A stretch of DNA of 64,000 nt from Zoogloea sp. (GTDB lineage Bacteria; Pseudomonadota; Gammaproteobacteria; Burkholderiales; Rhodocyclaceae). Location: assembly GCA_016703645.1 (NCBI GenBank), contig JADJBR010000007.1:1758501-1822500 (forward strand). Direction: 5' to 3'. Positions 38,144-47,657 of this stretch are shown here, piece after piece (positions within the stretch are counted from its first letter, which is position 1; every line of letters starts with the position of its first letter). A model generated the notes under the pieces. The model did not search any database. It had not been told where the DNA came from and saw only the letters and a program-made list of their open reading frames with translations. A program made the position numbers and the translations under genes.

Positions 38144-39850
38144 ATGGCAGCAGAAGAGGCCGCCGCTCCGGTACCGCCCGCCTCACCCTTTGCCCAGGTG
38201 CAGGAGAACATCCGCAATCTGTCGCAGCGCCAGAAGCTCGCTGCCGGAGCTGCGCTGGCGTTCGGCATTGCCCTGATCGTCGGCGTACTGTTGTGGAGCC
38301 GCCAACCGGACTATTCCGTCCTGTTCTCCAACCTTGCAGAGAAGGATGGCGGCGCCGTCGTTGCCAGCCTCCAGCAACAGAACATTCCCTACAAATTCTC
38401 CGAAAACGGCAACGCCATCCTGGTGCCCGCCACCCAGGTCCACGACCTGCGCCTGCGCTTGGCCGCCCAGGGCATCCCCAAGGGCGGCCTGGTGGGCTTC
38501 GAGCTGATGGAGACCCAGAAGCTCGGTCTGTCCCAGTTCCATGAGCAGGTGAACTACCAGCGCGCCCTGGAGGGCGAGCTGTCCCGCACGATCTCGTCAA
38601 TTGCCAGCGTTGCCGGCGCGCGGGTGCATCTGGCGATTCCCAAGCAAACGGCCTTCCTGCGCGACGAACAGAAACCCACCGCCTCGGTGATGGTGAACCT
38701 GCACACCGGCCGCAGCCTGGACCAGGCCCAGATCGCCGGCATCGTGCACCTGATCTCGTCCAGCGTGCCCAACCTGTCCAATGACAACGTGAGCGTCATC
38801 GACCAGGACGGCAGCCTCCTCACCAAGAAGCCCGACCCCCTGCGCACCTCCCTCGACGCCACCCAGATCAAGTACACCCGCGAGCTCGAGGAAGGCTACA
38901 TCGAGCGCGTCAACGCCATCCTCACGCCGCTCTTCGGCAAGGGCAATTTCCGCGCCCAGGTGTCGGCCGATGTGGATTTCAACGTCACCGAGCAGACCGC
39001 CGAAACCTATCGCCCCAACCCGTCCCCCGAGCAGGCCATCCGCAGCCAGCAAAGCAACGAGAGCCAGACCCGCGATCAGGGCCCGCAAGGGGTTCCCGGC
39101 GCCCTCAGCAACCAGCCGCCCGTGCCTGCCACAGCCCCCCTGACCACCCCCGCCGTGCCGGGGACGGCCGGCGCCGACGGGCAGCTACCGCTCACCACCA
39201 GCAAGAGCGCGACCATCAACTACGAGGTGGACAAGACCATCCAGCACACGCGCAAGGCCCTCGGCCAGATCAAGCGCCTGTCGGTGGCCGTCGCCATCAA
39301 CCACAAGGAAGAGAAGGACAAGAACGGCAACATCAAGACCGTCCCGTTGACCGACGACGAGCGCAAGCAGGTTGAAGACCTCGTCCGCGAGGCGGTCGGC
39401 TACAGCAAGGACAGGGGGGACACCATCAACGTCGCGAGCAGCGCCTTCGTGGTCTCCGACAAGGACAGCTTCGAAACCCCGATCTGGAAGGATCCGGACA
39501 ACATCGCCCTGTTCAAGGAACTCATCAAGTATCTGGTCATCGCCGGCGTGATCGCGTTCGTCGCCTTCGGGGTGATCCGGCCGCTGATGAAGCAGGTCAT
39601 GCCGCCTCCGCCCGAGGAGAAGGACGAAGACGACGCCGCCGCGGCCGGACGGGCCGACGGGGAAGAGGGCGAAGAAGGCGACGAAGGGACGGACGAGGAA
39701 GGCGCCGAGGTGGCCCTGTCGCCGGAAGCTGCCGCCCGCCTGGCCTACGATGAAAAACTCGCCAAGGTGCACGAGATTGCCAAGAACAACCCGCGCGTGG
39801 TCGCCAACCTGATCAAGGAATGGATGGGAAGCAATGAGCAGCAACGATGA
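38144..39850 (+). CDS. fliF: Flagellar MS-ring protein FliF
   Basis: A 568-aa protein that builds the MS ring. The first transmembrane helix (residues ~32-51, AGAALAFGIALIVGVLLW) is followed by YscJ/FliF ring-building motifs (DYSVLFSNLAEKDGGAVVASL, YQRALEGELSRTISSIASVAGARVHLAIP), a low-complexity periplasmic loop rich in Pro, Gln and Asn, and a second helix (~460-482). The acidic C-terminal tail contacts FliG. It overlaps fliG by 17 bp. Confidence 0.96.
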   Translation: MAAEEAAAPVPPASPFAQVQENIRNLSQRQKLAAGAALAFGIALIVGVLLWSRQPDYSVLFSNLAEKDGGAVVASLQQQNIPYKFSENGNAILVPATQVHDLRLRLAAQGIPKGGLVGFELMETQKLGLSQFHEQVNYQRALEGELSRTISSIASVAGARVHLAIPKQTAFLRDEQKPTASVMVNLHTGRSLDQAQIAGIVHLISSSVPNLSNDNVSVIDQDGSLLTKKPDPLRTSLDATQIKYTRELEEGYIERVNAILTPLFGKGNFRAQVSADVDFNVTEQTAETYRPNPSPEQAIRSQQSNESQTRDQGPQGVPGALSNQPPVPATAPLTTPAVPGTAGADGQLPLTTSKSATINYEVDKTIQHTRKALGQIKRLSVAVAINHKEEKDKNGNIKTVPLTDDERKQVEDLVREAVGYSKDRGDTINVASSAFVVSDKDSFETPIWKDPDNIALFKELIKYLVIAGVIAFVAFGVIRPLMKQVMPPPPEEKDEDDAAAAGRADGEEGEEGDEGTDEEGAEVALSPEAAARLAYDEKLAKVHEIAKNNPRVVANLIKEWMGSNEQQR

Positions 39851-40835
39851 GGGCCAGGAGAAAGGCGCCCTGCTGTTGATGACCCTGGGGGCCGATGAAG
39901 CGGCCGAGGTGCTGAAGCAACTCGGCCCGAAAGAGGTCCAGAAGCTTGGCGCAGCCATGGCCAGCATGGCGTCCCAACCACGCGAGAAGGTCGAAATCAT
40001 TCTCGACGAATTGATCGCCTTCGCCGACAAGGGTACGCCCATTGAGGCCGACCACGAACACATCAAGGCCATGCTGACCAAGGCCCTCGGTGACGAGCGG
40101 GCCACCCACCTGATCAGCCGCGTGCTGCAGGGCTCCGACACCGCCGGGATCGAAAGCCTGAAGTGGATGGATGCTCCGACCGCCGCCGACATGATCAAGA
40201 ACGAGCACCCCCAGATCATCGCCACCATCCTGGTCCATCTGGAGTTCGATCAAGCCGGGGAGATCCTCAAGCATTTCACCGACCGCCTGCGCAACGATGT
40301 GCTGCTTCGCATTGCCACCCTGGACGGTGTGCAGCCGGTCGCCCTGCGCGAACTCAACGAAGCGCTCACACGCATGCTGGCCGGTGCGTCCACCGTCAAG
40401 AAGACTGCCATGGGTGGCGTGCGCCATGCCGCCGACATTCTCAACTTCGTCGGTTCGGCCGCGGAGACAGCCATCCTCGACAACGTGCGCGAGTACGATC
40501 CGGATCTGGCCCAGAAGATCCTCGACGAGATGTTCGTGTTCGAGAACCTCATGGAACTGGACGACCGGGGCATCCAGACCCTGCTGCGGGAGGTCCAGAG
40601 CGACTCCCTGGTCATCGCCCTCAAGGGTGCGCCACCCGAGATGCGCGAAAAAATCTTCAAGAACATGTCCCAGCGCGCCGCCGAAATGCTGCGGGAAGAC
40701 CTCGAATCCCGCGGCCCGGTGCGACTGTCGGAAGTGGAAGCCGAACAGAAGGAGATCCTCAAGACAGCCCGTCGGCTGGCCGAGGAAGGCCAGATCGCCC
40801 TGTCCAGCGGCGGCGGCGACGATGCCTTCGTCTAA
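39834..40835 (+). CDS. fliG: Flagellar motor switch protein FliG
   Basis: A 333-aa switch protein of the C ring that couples MS ring to stator force. The middle-domain motif NEHPQIIATILVHLE (EHPQ) and the C-terminal torque region with FVFENLMELDDRGIQTLLREVQSD are present. Translation starts inside the end of fliF, so expression is coupled. It is part of fliFGHIJ. Confidence 0.97.
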   Translation: MSSNDEGQEKGALLLMTLGADEAAEVLKQLGPKEVQKLGAAMASMASQPREKVEIILDELIAFADKGTPIEADHEHIKAMLTKALGDERATHLISRVLQGSDTAGIESLKWMDAPTAADMIKNEHPQIIATILVHLEFDQAGEILKHFTDRLRNDVLLRIATLDGVQPVALRELNEALTRMLAGASTVKKTAMGGVRHAADILNFVGSAAETAILDNVREYDPDLAQKILDEMFVFENLMELDDRGIQTLLREVQSDSLVIALKGAPPEMREKIFKNMSQRAAEMLREDLESRGPVRLSEVEAEQKEILKTARRLAEEGQIALSSGGGDDAFV

Positions 40836-40850
40836 GGACGCACCATCATC

Positions 40851-41564
40851 ATGTCCATGAACCGCCATCAGGCTGTCGGCGCCTACCAGCGTTGGGATCC
40901 CCCCTCCTTCGATGCGCCCGCCCCGGCTGCCACCCCACCGGAGATCGAGGACGAGGCGCTGGCAAACACTCTGACAGAGGTAGCTGATACCGCCGAGCCC
41001 GAGCCGCCTGCCCCCGTCATCACCGCCGAGCCCGAGCCGGAAATCCATCTGCCAACGGCCGCAGACATCGAACGCATCCACGAGGAAGCCCGCAAGGACG
41101 GCTATGCGGCCGGCTACGACGAAGGCACAGCCCGCGGTCGCATCGAAGCCATGCAGTTCCACGGGCTGGTTGAAAGCCTGGAAACGTCCCTGACCCAGCT
41201 CGACCGGGAAGTCGCCGACGAGATCCTCGCCCTGACCACCGAACTGGCCCGCCAGATGGTCCGCCACACCCTGGCACTCCGACCCGAGGCGGTCGTGGAT
41301 CTGATCCGGGAAGCCCTTCTGCAACTCCCCCAGGCCCATGCCCTGATCCACATCAACCCCGAAGATCTGTCGATGGCAAAGGACTATCTGGGCGAACACC
41401 TCTCCCATGCCGGCCATCGCTTGATCGAAGATGCCACCATCACCCGCGGGGGGGTCCGCATCGAAGCGGCCGGCAGCCAGATTGACGCCACCGTACAAAC
41501 CCGCTGGCGTCGCGTCATGGACAACCTGAGCCGCAGCATTCCGTGGGATGGGGAAGCGCCCTGA
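40851..41564 (+). CDS. fliH: Flagellar assembly protein FliH
   Basis: A 237-aa regulator of the FliI ATPase. The N-terminus is Pro- and Glu-rich with low complexity; a GxxxG-like helical stretch ([16 protein letters not shown]) follows; the C-terminal half ([42 protein letters not shown]) matches FliH/YscL. Its stop overlaps the fliI ATG by one base. Confidence 0.92.
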   Translation: MSMNRHQAVGAYQRWDPPSFDAPAPAATPPEIEDEALANTLTEVADTAEPEPPAPVITAEPEPEIHLPTAADIERIHEEARKDGYAAGYDEGTARGRIEAMQFHGLVESLETSLTQLDREVADEILALTTELARQMVRHTLALRPEAVVDLIREALLQLPQAHALIHINPEDLSMAKDYLGEHLSHAGHRLIEDATITRGGVRIEAAGSQIDATVQTRWRRVMDNLSRSIPWDGEAP

Positions 41565-42967
41565 TGGAACATGGCACGGAAACCTGGAAGGCCTTTCTGG
41601 CCGATGGGCGCAAGCTTGTCGGCGCCACCCCGCCTTACCAGATATCCGGCCGCCTGACCCGCATCAACGGGCTGGTCATGGAAGCCTCGGGGCTCAAACT
41701 GCCCCTCGGCTCGGGCTGCCGCATCATCATCCCCGGCGGCAGTTCCGTGGAAGCAGAGGTGGTCGGCTTCCACGGAGAGAAGATCTTCCTGATGCCGACC
41801 GATGACGTGTTCGGACTCGCCCCCGGCGCCCAGGTCCTTCCCGTCGAGCCGACACAACCGCAACTCATCGCCGGCGAGCGCATCGAGCCACGTCGCCGGG
41901 CATCGGACCGTGCCAAGCACCTGCCCATGGGAGACGAGCTGCTTGGCCGGGTTGTGGACGGTGCCGGACGCCCCCTCGACGGCCTCGGCCCCCTGGCCGT
42001 ACGCCACTCGCGCCCCCTTCAGGCGCGGCCCATCAACCCCCTCCAGCGCGCCCCCATCAGCCAGTCCCTGGATGTGGGCATCCGCGCCATCAATGCCCTC
42101 CTCACCGTGGGCCGCGGTCAGCGCATGGGCCTTTTCGCCGGTTCCGGCGTGGGCAAATCGGTACTCATCGGCATGATGGCGCGCTACACCGCCGCCGACG
42201 TGATCGTGGTCGGCCTGATCGGCGAACGGGGTCGCGAAGTGAAGGAATTCATCGAACACAACCTCGGCCCCGAGGGGCTCGCCCGCTCGGCAGTCATTGC
42301 GGCCCCGGCCGACTGCAGCCCCCTGATGCGTCTGCAGGGGGCTTCCTATGCCACCACCGTCGCGGAGTACTTCCGCGACCAGGGCAAGCAGGTACTGCTG
42401 ATCATGGACTCCCTCACCCGCTACGCCATGGCCCAACGGGAGATCGCCCTGGCCATCGGCGAACCGCCGGTTACCCGCGGCTATCCCCCATCGGTGTTTG
42501 CACGCCTGCCGGCATTGGTCGAACGGGCCGGCAACGGCCCCGAAGGCGGCGGCTCCATCACCGCCTTCTACACCGTACTGGCCGAAGGCGATGACCAGCA
42601 GGACCCGATTGCCGACTCGGCTCGCGCAATCCTCGATGGTCACATCGTGCTGTCACGCAATCTCGCCGACCAGGGGCATTACCCCGCCATCGATATTGAA
42701 CAGTCCATCTCCCGGGCCATGCACAACCTGGTCAAGAGCCAGCACTTCGACATGGTGCGGCGCTTCAAGCAACTGTTCTCGCGCTACCAACGCTCCCGCG
42801 ATCTGATCGCGGTCGGCGCCTATCACGCCGGATCCGACCCGGTCCTCGATCAGGCGGTAGCCATGTACCCCCGCCTCGAAGCCTTCCTGCAGCAGCGCAT
42901 CGAGGAAAGCGAGGCCTATGAAACCGCCGTGGAGAAGCTGCATATGTTGTTTGGCGCCTCCCCGTGA
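41564..42967 (+). CDS. fliI: Flagellum-specific ATP synthase FliI
   Basis: A 467-aa hexameric export ATPase. It has Walker A GSGVGKS in [18 protein letters not shown] and Walker [20 protein letters not shown], plus [16 protein letters not shown]. The ATG at 41564 overlaps the fliH stop in TGATG and gives the family length; an earlier in-frame codon inside fliH is unlikely. Confidence 0.97.
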   Translation: MEHGTETWKAFLADGRKLVGATPPYQISGRLTRINGLVMEASGLKLPLGSGCRIIIPGGSSVEAEVVGFHGEKIFLMPTDDVFGLAPGAQVLPVEPTQPQLIAGERIEPRRRASDRAKHLPMGDELLGRVVDGAGRPLDGLGPLAVRHSRPLQARPINPLQRAPISQSLDVGIRAINALLTVGRGQRMGLFAGSGVGKSVLIGMMARYTAADVIVVGLIGERGREVKEFIEHNLGPEGLARSAVIAAPADCSPLMRLQGASYATTVAEYFRDQGKQVLLIMDSLTRYAMAQREIALAIGEPPVTRGYPPSVFARLPALVERAGNGPEGGGSITAFYTVLAEGDDQQDPIADSARAILDGHIVLSRNLADQGHYPAIDIEQSISRAMHNLVKSQHFDMVRRFKQLFSRYQRSRDLIAVGAYHAGSDPVLDQAVAMYPRLEAFLQQRIEESEAYETAVEKLHMLFGASP

Positions 42968-43050
42968 GATCGCCCCGGGCCAGCAAGGGCGTCAAACCCT
43001 GCCCCTAAAGATTTCCGCCCCCTGTCCGTAAAAGCCGAGAGTAACTGAAG

Positions 43051-43500
43051 ATGACTGAGCAGTTCCCGCTGCAGCCCTTGCTGGATCTGGCCAACAACCG
43101 CATGGACGATGCGGCCCGCCGGCTTGGCGAGCTTATCGCCAGCGATCGGGCCGTCGAGGAGAAGCTTGCCCTCCTTGTCGAGTATCGACAGGAGTACCAG
43201 GCCCGATTTGTGGAAGCCGCCCGCAATGGCATTGGCCCCGACGCCTGGCGCAACTACAGCGCTTTCCTCGCCAAGCTCGACGAGGCCATTGCCCACCAGC
43301 AGAGCGTGGTTTCGGAATCGAAACGTCGCGTCGAACAGGGCCAGCAGGACTGGGTTGATCAGCGCAACAAGGTCAAGGCCTTTGATACCTTGTCGCACCG
43401 GCACCAGACCCAACAGGCCCGCAAGGAAGCCAAGCAGGAACAGAGACTCACCGATGAACACGCTGCCAAACAGTTCCGGGATCGCACCGGGGAAGAATGA
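43051..43500 (+). CDS. fliJ: Flagellar export chaperone FliJ
   Basis: A 149-aa coiled-coil protein with the FliJ pattern: PLQPLLDLANNRMDDAARRLGELIAS near the start and a long charged helix to the end (QARKEAKQEQRLTDEHAAKQF). It acts in the centre of the FliI ring. It lies 83 bp after fliI, and a sigma54 promoter for fliK begins 20 bp after its stop. Confidence 0.9.
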   Translation: MTEQFPLQPLLDLANNRMDDAARRLGELIASDRAVEEKLALLVEYRQEYQARFVEAARNGIGPDAWRNYSAFLAKLDEAIAHQQSVVSESKRRVEQGQQDWVDQRNKVKAFDTLSHRHQTQQARKEAKQEQRLTDEHAAKQFRDRTGEE

Positions 43501-43519
43501 AGCGGGCTCCGGCCGCCAC

Positions 43520-43534
43520 TGGCACGTGGCTTGC
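43520..43534 (+). promoter_or_regulatory. Sigma54 (-24/-12) promoter of fliK
   Basis: TGGCACGTGGCTTGC matches the consensus at every fixed base and is identical to the element ahead of fliE. It starts a new transcription unit at fliK, 40 bp before the ATG, so fliK-fliLMN is probably expressed as its own FlrC-dependent operon. Confidence 0.9.
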
Positions 43535-43573
43535 TGATAGGGATCCGTCAGCATCCTCATCAGGAACAACACC

Positions 43574-44695
43574 ATGTCCGGACCGGCCTTGACCCCTATC
43601 GCCAACATCGCCCCCACGGCACCTCCGAAAGGCACCGAGGCGTCGAATCAGGATGTCGCCGCCCAGTCCGAACCGGACAAGGCGGGCACGGGCTTCGCGT
43701 CCGAGCTGAAGCGCCAGATGAAGGATGCCTCATCCACAGACGAAGAGCACGGAGCCAGGAGCGACGCCGAAGCCGATGCGGCAGCCCGGGCCGAGGCTGC
43801 CGCGCAATCCCAGCCGCCCGTCCAGCCCGAGCTCGCCGCACTACTGAACGGACTCATTCCCACCGCCACACTCCCGGCGACGGGCCTGCCGACAGACGCC
43901 GAGCCAGCCGCGCCCAGCAGCGACGAAGCCCCCTTGCTGTCCAACATGGCTACCGACGAACGGCATGCCAGTGGCCTCTTCACCACGCACCTCTCGCCGC
44001 CCCCTGAAGCCATCACCTGGACGGCAAGCGGCAACGCCGTGTCGCAAACGGCAGACAGCGCCGCCAGCAGCCCGGCAAATTTTGCCGCCCCCCAGAGCAC
44101 CGGTCAGGACATCTCCCTGCACGGCGCCCCTGTCGCATCGGCAGACGTGCCCCTGAGGATAGCTGATGCGACCGTCGCCGCCGCCCCCACCAACAGCTTC
44201 GCAGCGATCCACGCGGCGGCCCTGGCCAATCTTCAGGGCGCAGCGCCACCGCCGGCCCCATCCCCCTTGCCCATGCACGTGGCCACGCCTGCCGGCAGCC
44301 CCGGCTGGCCGGAAGAAGTTGGCGACCGGGTGAGCTGGATGGTCGGACAGACCGAGAGCCATGCAGAGCTCACGCTCACGCCGCCCCAACTCGGCAAGGT
44401 GGAGGTTTCCATCACCGTCAGCGGCGACCAGACCAGCGCCCAGTTTGTGGCGGCGACGCCCGCCGCCCGCGAACTGATCGAGCAAAGCCTCCCGCGTCTT
44501 CGTGAAATCCTCGAACAGAGCGGCATCAGCCTGGGGCAGACAGATGTGGGCACATCCGGGCAGCCGGGGAATCCGGAACGCAGCCCGCGCAGCAACTGGC
44601 GCGACAGCGGCAATACAGACGAGGGACTTGCAGGAAGCGCCGTGCCGACCCAATGGGCCAGACGCGGCGAAGGTTTGGTAGACACGTTTGCCTGA
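43574..44695 (+). CDS. fliK: Flagellar hook-length control protein FliK
   Basis: A 373-aa molecular ruler. The N-terminal two thirds are low-complexity Ala/Pro/Ser-rich sequence; the conserved C-terminal Flg_hook domain is VSWMVGQTESHAELTLTPPQLGKVEVSITV with SLPRLREILEQSGISLGQTDV. It measures hook length and switches FlhB substrate specificity. It has its own sigma54 promoter and ends 93 bp before fliL. Confidence 0.92.
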   Translation: MSGPALTPIANIAPTAPPKGTEASNQDVAAQSEPDKAGTGFASELKRQMKDASSTDEEHGARSDAEADAAARAEAAAQSQPPVQPELAALLNGLIPTATLPATGLPTDAEPAAPSSDEAPLLSNMATDERHASGLFTTHLSPPPEAITWTASGNAVSQTADSAASSPANFAAPQSTGQDISLHGAPVASADVPLRIADATVAAAPTNSFAAIHAAALANLQGAAPPPAPSPLPMHVATPAGSPGWPEEVGDRVSWMVGQTESHAELTLTPPQLGKVEVSITVSGDQTSAQFVAATPAARELIEQSLPRLREILEQSGISLGQTDVGTSGQPGNPERSPRSNWRDSGNTDEGLAGSAVPTQWARRGEGLVDTFA

Positions 44696-44788
44696 ATCGG
44701 CACAAATGGCGGGCCCAGATGCCCCTATTCGACGCTTGCCGGGCAGCCGTGGTGGATAACAATGGATGCAGATAAGGAGTGATCCAGC

Positions 44789-45361
44789 ATGTCGAAAGCA
44801 CCGGCCAAGGCGGAAGCCGCCGAAGGCGAAGCCCCCGCCAAGGGTGGCAAGAAAAAATTGATCATCATCATCGTGGCGGTTCTCGTGCTGGCCATTGCCG
44901 GCGCGGGCGCCTTCATGATGATGGGCAAGAAGAAACACGCAGAGGGCGAAGAAGCCGAGGAAGAGGCAGTGTCCCACGAGCCCCCCAAGGTCAAGGTGGA
45001 CCCTTCCAAGCCGCCGATCTTCGTGCAGCTGGAGCAGTTCACGGTCAACCTGGCGCCGGAAGAGGGAGAGCACTTCCTCCAATCCACGATGGTGCTTCGG
45101 GTTGCCGACGCCAAGGTGGGAGACTCCCTGAAGCTCTACATGCCTGAACTGAAGCACCGCATCATCATGCTTTTGTCCTCCAAGAAGCCCTCCGATCTGG
45201 TCAGCTCCGAGGGCCGGGAGGAGCTCGCCGACGAGATCAAGGAAGAAGCCAACGATGTGCTCGGCTACGCGCCAAACCCGAAGAAGAAGAACAAACGCAA
45301 CCGCCCGGAAGACGACGGGCCGGTGCTTGCAGTGCTGTTCAACCAGTTCATCGTGCAGTAA
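44789..45361 (+). CDS. fliL: Flagellar basal body protein FliL
   Basis: A 190-aa single-pass inner membrane protein. A Lys-rich N-terminus leads into a transmembrane helix at ~27-46 (KLIIIIVAVLVLAIAGAGAF), an acidic linker and the periplasmic FliL domain (PPIFVQLEQFTVNLAPEEGEHFLQSTMVLRV). It supports stator function. A 14-bp gap separates it from fliM. Confidence 0.93.
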   Translation: MSKAPAKAEAAEGEAPAKGGKKKLIIIIVAVLVLAIAGAGAFMMMGKKKHAEGEEAEEEAVSHEPPKVKVDPSKPPIFVQLEQFTVNLAPEEGEHFLQSTMVLRVADAKVGDSLKLYMPELKHRIIMLLSSKKPSDLVSSEGREELADEIKEEANDVLGYAPNPKKKNKRNRPEDDGPVLAVLFNQFIVQ

Positions 45362-45375
45362 CGGGGTATCTCGTC

Positions 45376-46368
45376 ATGGCCCAGGACTTTCTCTCCCAGG
45401 AAGAAGTTGACGCCCTGCTCAAGGGCGTCACCGGGGAGGGTGATGACACCGAGCAGGCGGAAGAGAACGCCAGCGGGGTCCGGGACTACAACCTGGCGAC
45501 GCAGGAGCGAATCGTGCGTGGGCGCATGCCCACCATGGAGCTCATCAATGAGCGCTTCGCCCGCTACCTGCGCATCGGCATGTTCAACTACATGCACCGT
45601 AACGTCGAAGTCTCGGTCGGCCCCATCAAGGTCCAGAAGTTCAGCGAGTTCGTGCGCAACCTGGTGGTTCCCACCAACCTGAACCTATTCATCTCCAAAC
45701 CCCTTCGTGGTACCGGGCTCGTCGTCCTCGACCCCAACCTGGTGTTTCTGGTGGTGGACAACCTTTTCGGCGGGGACGGCCGCTTCCATACGCGGGTGGA
45801 AGGCCGCGACTTCACCCCAACGGAGCAACGCATCATCCAGGGCCTGCTGAAGGTCACCTTCGACGAATATGCCAAAGCCTGGGCACCCGTGCAGAAGCTC
45901 GAATTCGAGTACGTGCGCTCGGAAATGAACCCCCAGTTTGCCAACATCGCCACGCCCAGCGAGATCGTCGTGGCAGCGTCCTTCACCCTCGAATTCGGCG
46001 GATCCCAGGCAGAGATGCACTTCTGCTTCCCGTATTCGATGCTGGAGCCCATCCGCGAGACGCTCTACTCGACCATGCAGAGCGACCACATCACCCAGGA
46101 CAATCGCTGGGTGAATATGATGGGGAAACAGTTGCAGACTGCGGAGGTCACCCTGGTGGCACGTCTGGGCACCGCCACGGTCACCCTGCGGGATATCGTC
46201 CACATGAAACCGGGCGACGTGATTCCCCTCAACATCCCGGATACCGTTCAGGCGGAAGTGGACGGCATACCGTTCATGGAATGCCGCTACGGCATCCAGC
46301 GCGGCCAATACGCCCTCAAGGTGGAACGCTTCCTCGCCCAGGAAGAAGAAGCCACGACCAAGGGCTAG
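45376..46368 (+). CDS. fliM: Flagellar motor switch protein FliM
   Basis: A 330-aa C-ring protein. The N-terminal CheY-P binding segment is present as DFLSQEEVDALLKGV. The middle domain contains the GG-type motif NLFGGDGRFHTRVEGRDFTPTEQRI and the C-terminal SpoA domain (LGTATVTLRDIVHMKPGDVIPLN). CheY-P binding here sets rotation direction. fliN starts 9 bp after its stop. Confidence 0.97.
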   Translation: MAQDFLSQEEVDALLKGVTGEGDDTEQAEENASGVRDYNLATQERIVRGRMPTMELINERFARYLRIGMFNYMHRNVEVSVGPIKVQKFSEFVRNLVVPTNLNLFISKPLRGTGLVVLDPNLVFLVVDNLFGGDGRFHTRVEGRDFTPTEQRIIQGLLKVTFDEYAKAWAPVQKLEFEYVRSEMNPQFANIATPSEIVVAASFTLEFGGSQAEMHFCFPYSMLEPIRETLYSTMQSDHITQDNRWVNMMGKQLQTAEVTLVARLGTATVTLRDIVHMKPGDVIPLNIPDTVQAEVDGIPFMECRYGIQRGQYALKVERFLAQEEEATTKG

Positions 46369-46377
46369 GAGCACACC

Positions 46378-46836
46378 ATGTCAGAAACCGACACCCCCGA
46401 CGAAAACCAGATCAGCGACGACGATTGGGCTGCGGCCATGCAGGAGCAGGCGGCGGCGGAGGGTCTCACCGATCCGGCCGAGCCGGCCGAGGACGATGGA
46501 TCCCCCTACCAGGCCAAGCCAGCCAGCCAGCTCTTCCCGGATTTTGGCCAGACGGGAGCCAAGGGCGGATCAATCAACGATTACGACATGATCCTGGATA
46601 TCCCGGTGCAGCTCACCGTGGAACTGGGACGCACCAAAATCGCCATCCGTAACCTGCTGCAGCTGGCCCACGGATCGGTGGTGGAACTGGACGGGCTGGC
46701 GGGCGAGCCGATGGACGTACTGGTCAACGGCACCCTGATCGCGCAAGGCGAAGTGGTGGTGGTGAACGACAAGTTCGGCATCCGCCTGACCGACATCATC
46801 ACGCCGGCGGAACGCATCCGGAAACTCCGCAACTAA
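46378..46836 (+). CDS. fliN: Flagellar motor switch protein FliN
   Basis: A 152-aa C-ring protein with an acidic, variable N-terminus and a C-terminal SpoA domain (DIPVQLTVELGRTKIAIRNLLQLAHGSVVELDGLAGEPMDVLVNG). FliN docks FliH and the export ATPase complex. It is the last gene before an interruption in the operon: a minus-strand gene lies between fliN and fliO. Confidence 0.96.
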   Translation: MSETDTPDENQISDDDWAAAMQEQAAAEGLTDPAEPAEDDGSPYQAKPASQLFPDFGQTGAKGGSINDYDMILDIPVQLTVELGRTKIAIRNLLQLAHGSVVELDGLAGEPMDVLVNGTLIAQGEVVVVNDKFGIRLTDIITPAERIRKLRN

Positions 46837-46853
46837 GCCGCCCGGCGGGCGGC
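46837..46853. other. GC hairpin after fliN
   Basis: A perfect 7-bp stem GCCGCCC/GGGCGGC with a GGC loop lies between the fliN stop and the stop of the convergent 70-aa gene. It lacks a U-run, so plus-strand transcripts may read through it into fliO. Confidence 0.4.
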
Positions 46854-46854
46854 A

Positions 46855-47067
46855 TCACGGGGAAACCGGGCGCCCCGCAGGCCGGGCCAGCACCGAGCGT
46901 ATCGGCCGCCGGTCCGGCGCATTGGCCCGATGCAGCAGCCAGCGCTCCCCGAGTATCTGCAGAGCCCGCTGGCGCTTGGCCTCATAGGCGCTGCCAGAGG
47001 ACAACTCCGGAACGTTCTTGTCAGACGCGCCAGCCACCGGCTGGATGTCACGATGCCACAGCAGCAT
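46855..47067 (-). CDS. 70-aa protein of unknown function encoded antisense inside the fli cluster
   Basis: On the minus strand an ATG at 47067 is preceded at the ideal distance by a perfect AGGAGG. The 70-aa product begins MLLWHRDIQPVAG and is basic, with a helical stretch AYEAKRQRALQILGERWLLHRA. A plausible promoter (TTGCCG, 18 bp, TATCAA) lies upstream. I recognise no family. The gene interrupts an otherwise plus-strand run between fliN and fliO, so its transcription would oppose the fli mRNA. The strong ribosome binding site argues that it is real, but homologue searches are needed to confirm it. Confidence 0.6.
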   Translation of the reverse strand: MLLWHRDIQPVAGASDKNVPELSSGSAYEAKRQRALQILGERWLLHRANAPDRRPIRSVLARPAGRPVSP

Positions 47068-47237
47068 GATCACACCTCCTGAACCCGACACTCCCTTTGA
47101 TTGATAGCACATCAGGCAGTTCGCCGGCAAAGGCGTAAAGCACAAAAATATGCCTGTTTTACATGCCTAATCAAGCCATGCAGGGCCAGGCTTGGGGAAT
47201 AAGCTGACGGCCAGACTCCCCTACACGCCCGCCCGCC

Positions 47238-47657
47238 ATGCCCTCTCCGCTTCATGCTGCCGGCTTGCTGCTTCTGACCGGCCCCGCGATCTCCGCGGAT
47301 GGCAGCACTCTTGATGCCACGGGAAGCGTGATCCAGATGCTGCTCGGCCTGGGCCTGGTGATCGGCCTGCTTTACGCGACACTGCACATCCTGCGGCGTA
47401 TCGGGGGTGGCAACACGCAGGCCGGGGCCATGCTGAAGATCCTTGGTGCCGCGGCCGTCGGTCCGCGGGAGAGAGTCGTACTGGTGGAAGTGGCGGACAG
47501 GATACTGGTACTCGGAGTCGCTCCCGGGCGGGTGAATACCCTGCACACCCTCGACGCGGGAGACATCCCTCGGGATCCCGATGGAGGCCGCTCCCTTTCC
47601 GGCGGCAAGGACTTCCAGACCTGGCTCAAGCAGACCCTCGAACGCCGTTCCAGATGA
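47238..47657 (+). CDS. fliO: Flagellar biosynthesis protein FliO
   Basis: A 139-aa small membrane protein with a short periplasmic N-terminus, a single transmembrane helix (~31-50, VIQMLLGLGLVIGLLYATLHIL) and a cytoplasmic domain with LKILGAAAVGPRERVVLVEVADRILVLGVAPGRVNTLHTL, typical of FliO. It helps FliP assemble. Its end overlaps the fliP start by four bases. Confidence 0.9.
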   Translation: MPSPLHAAGLLLLTGPAISADGSTLDATGSVIQMLLGLGLVIGLLYATLHILRRIGGGNTQAGAMLKILGAAAVGPRERVVLVEVADRILVLGVAPGRVNTLHTLDAGDIPRDPDGGRSLSGGKDFQTWLKQTLERRSR

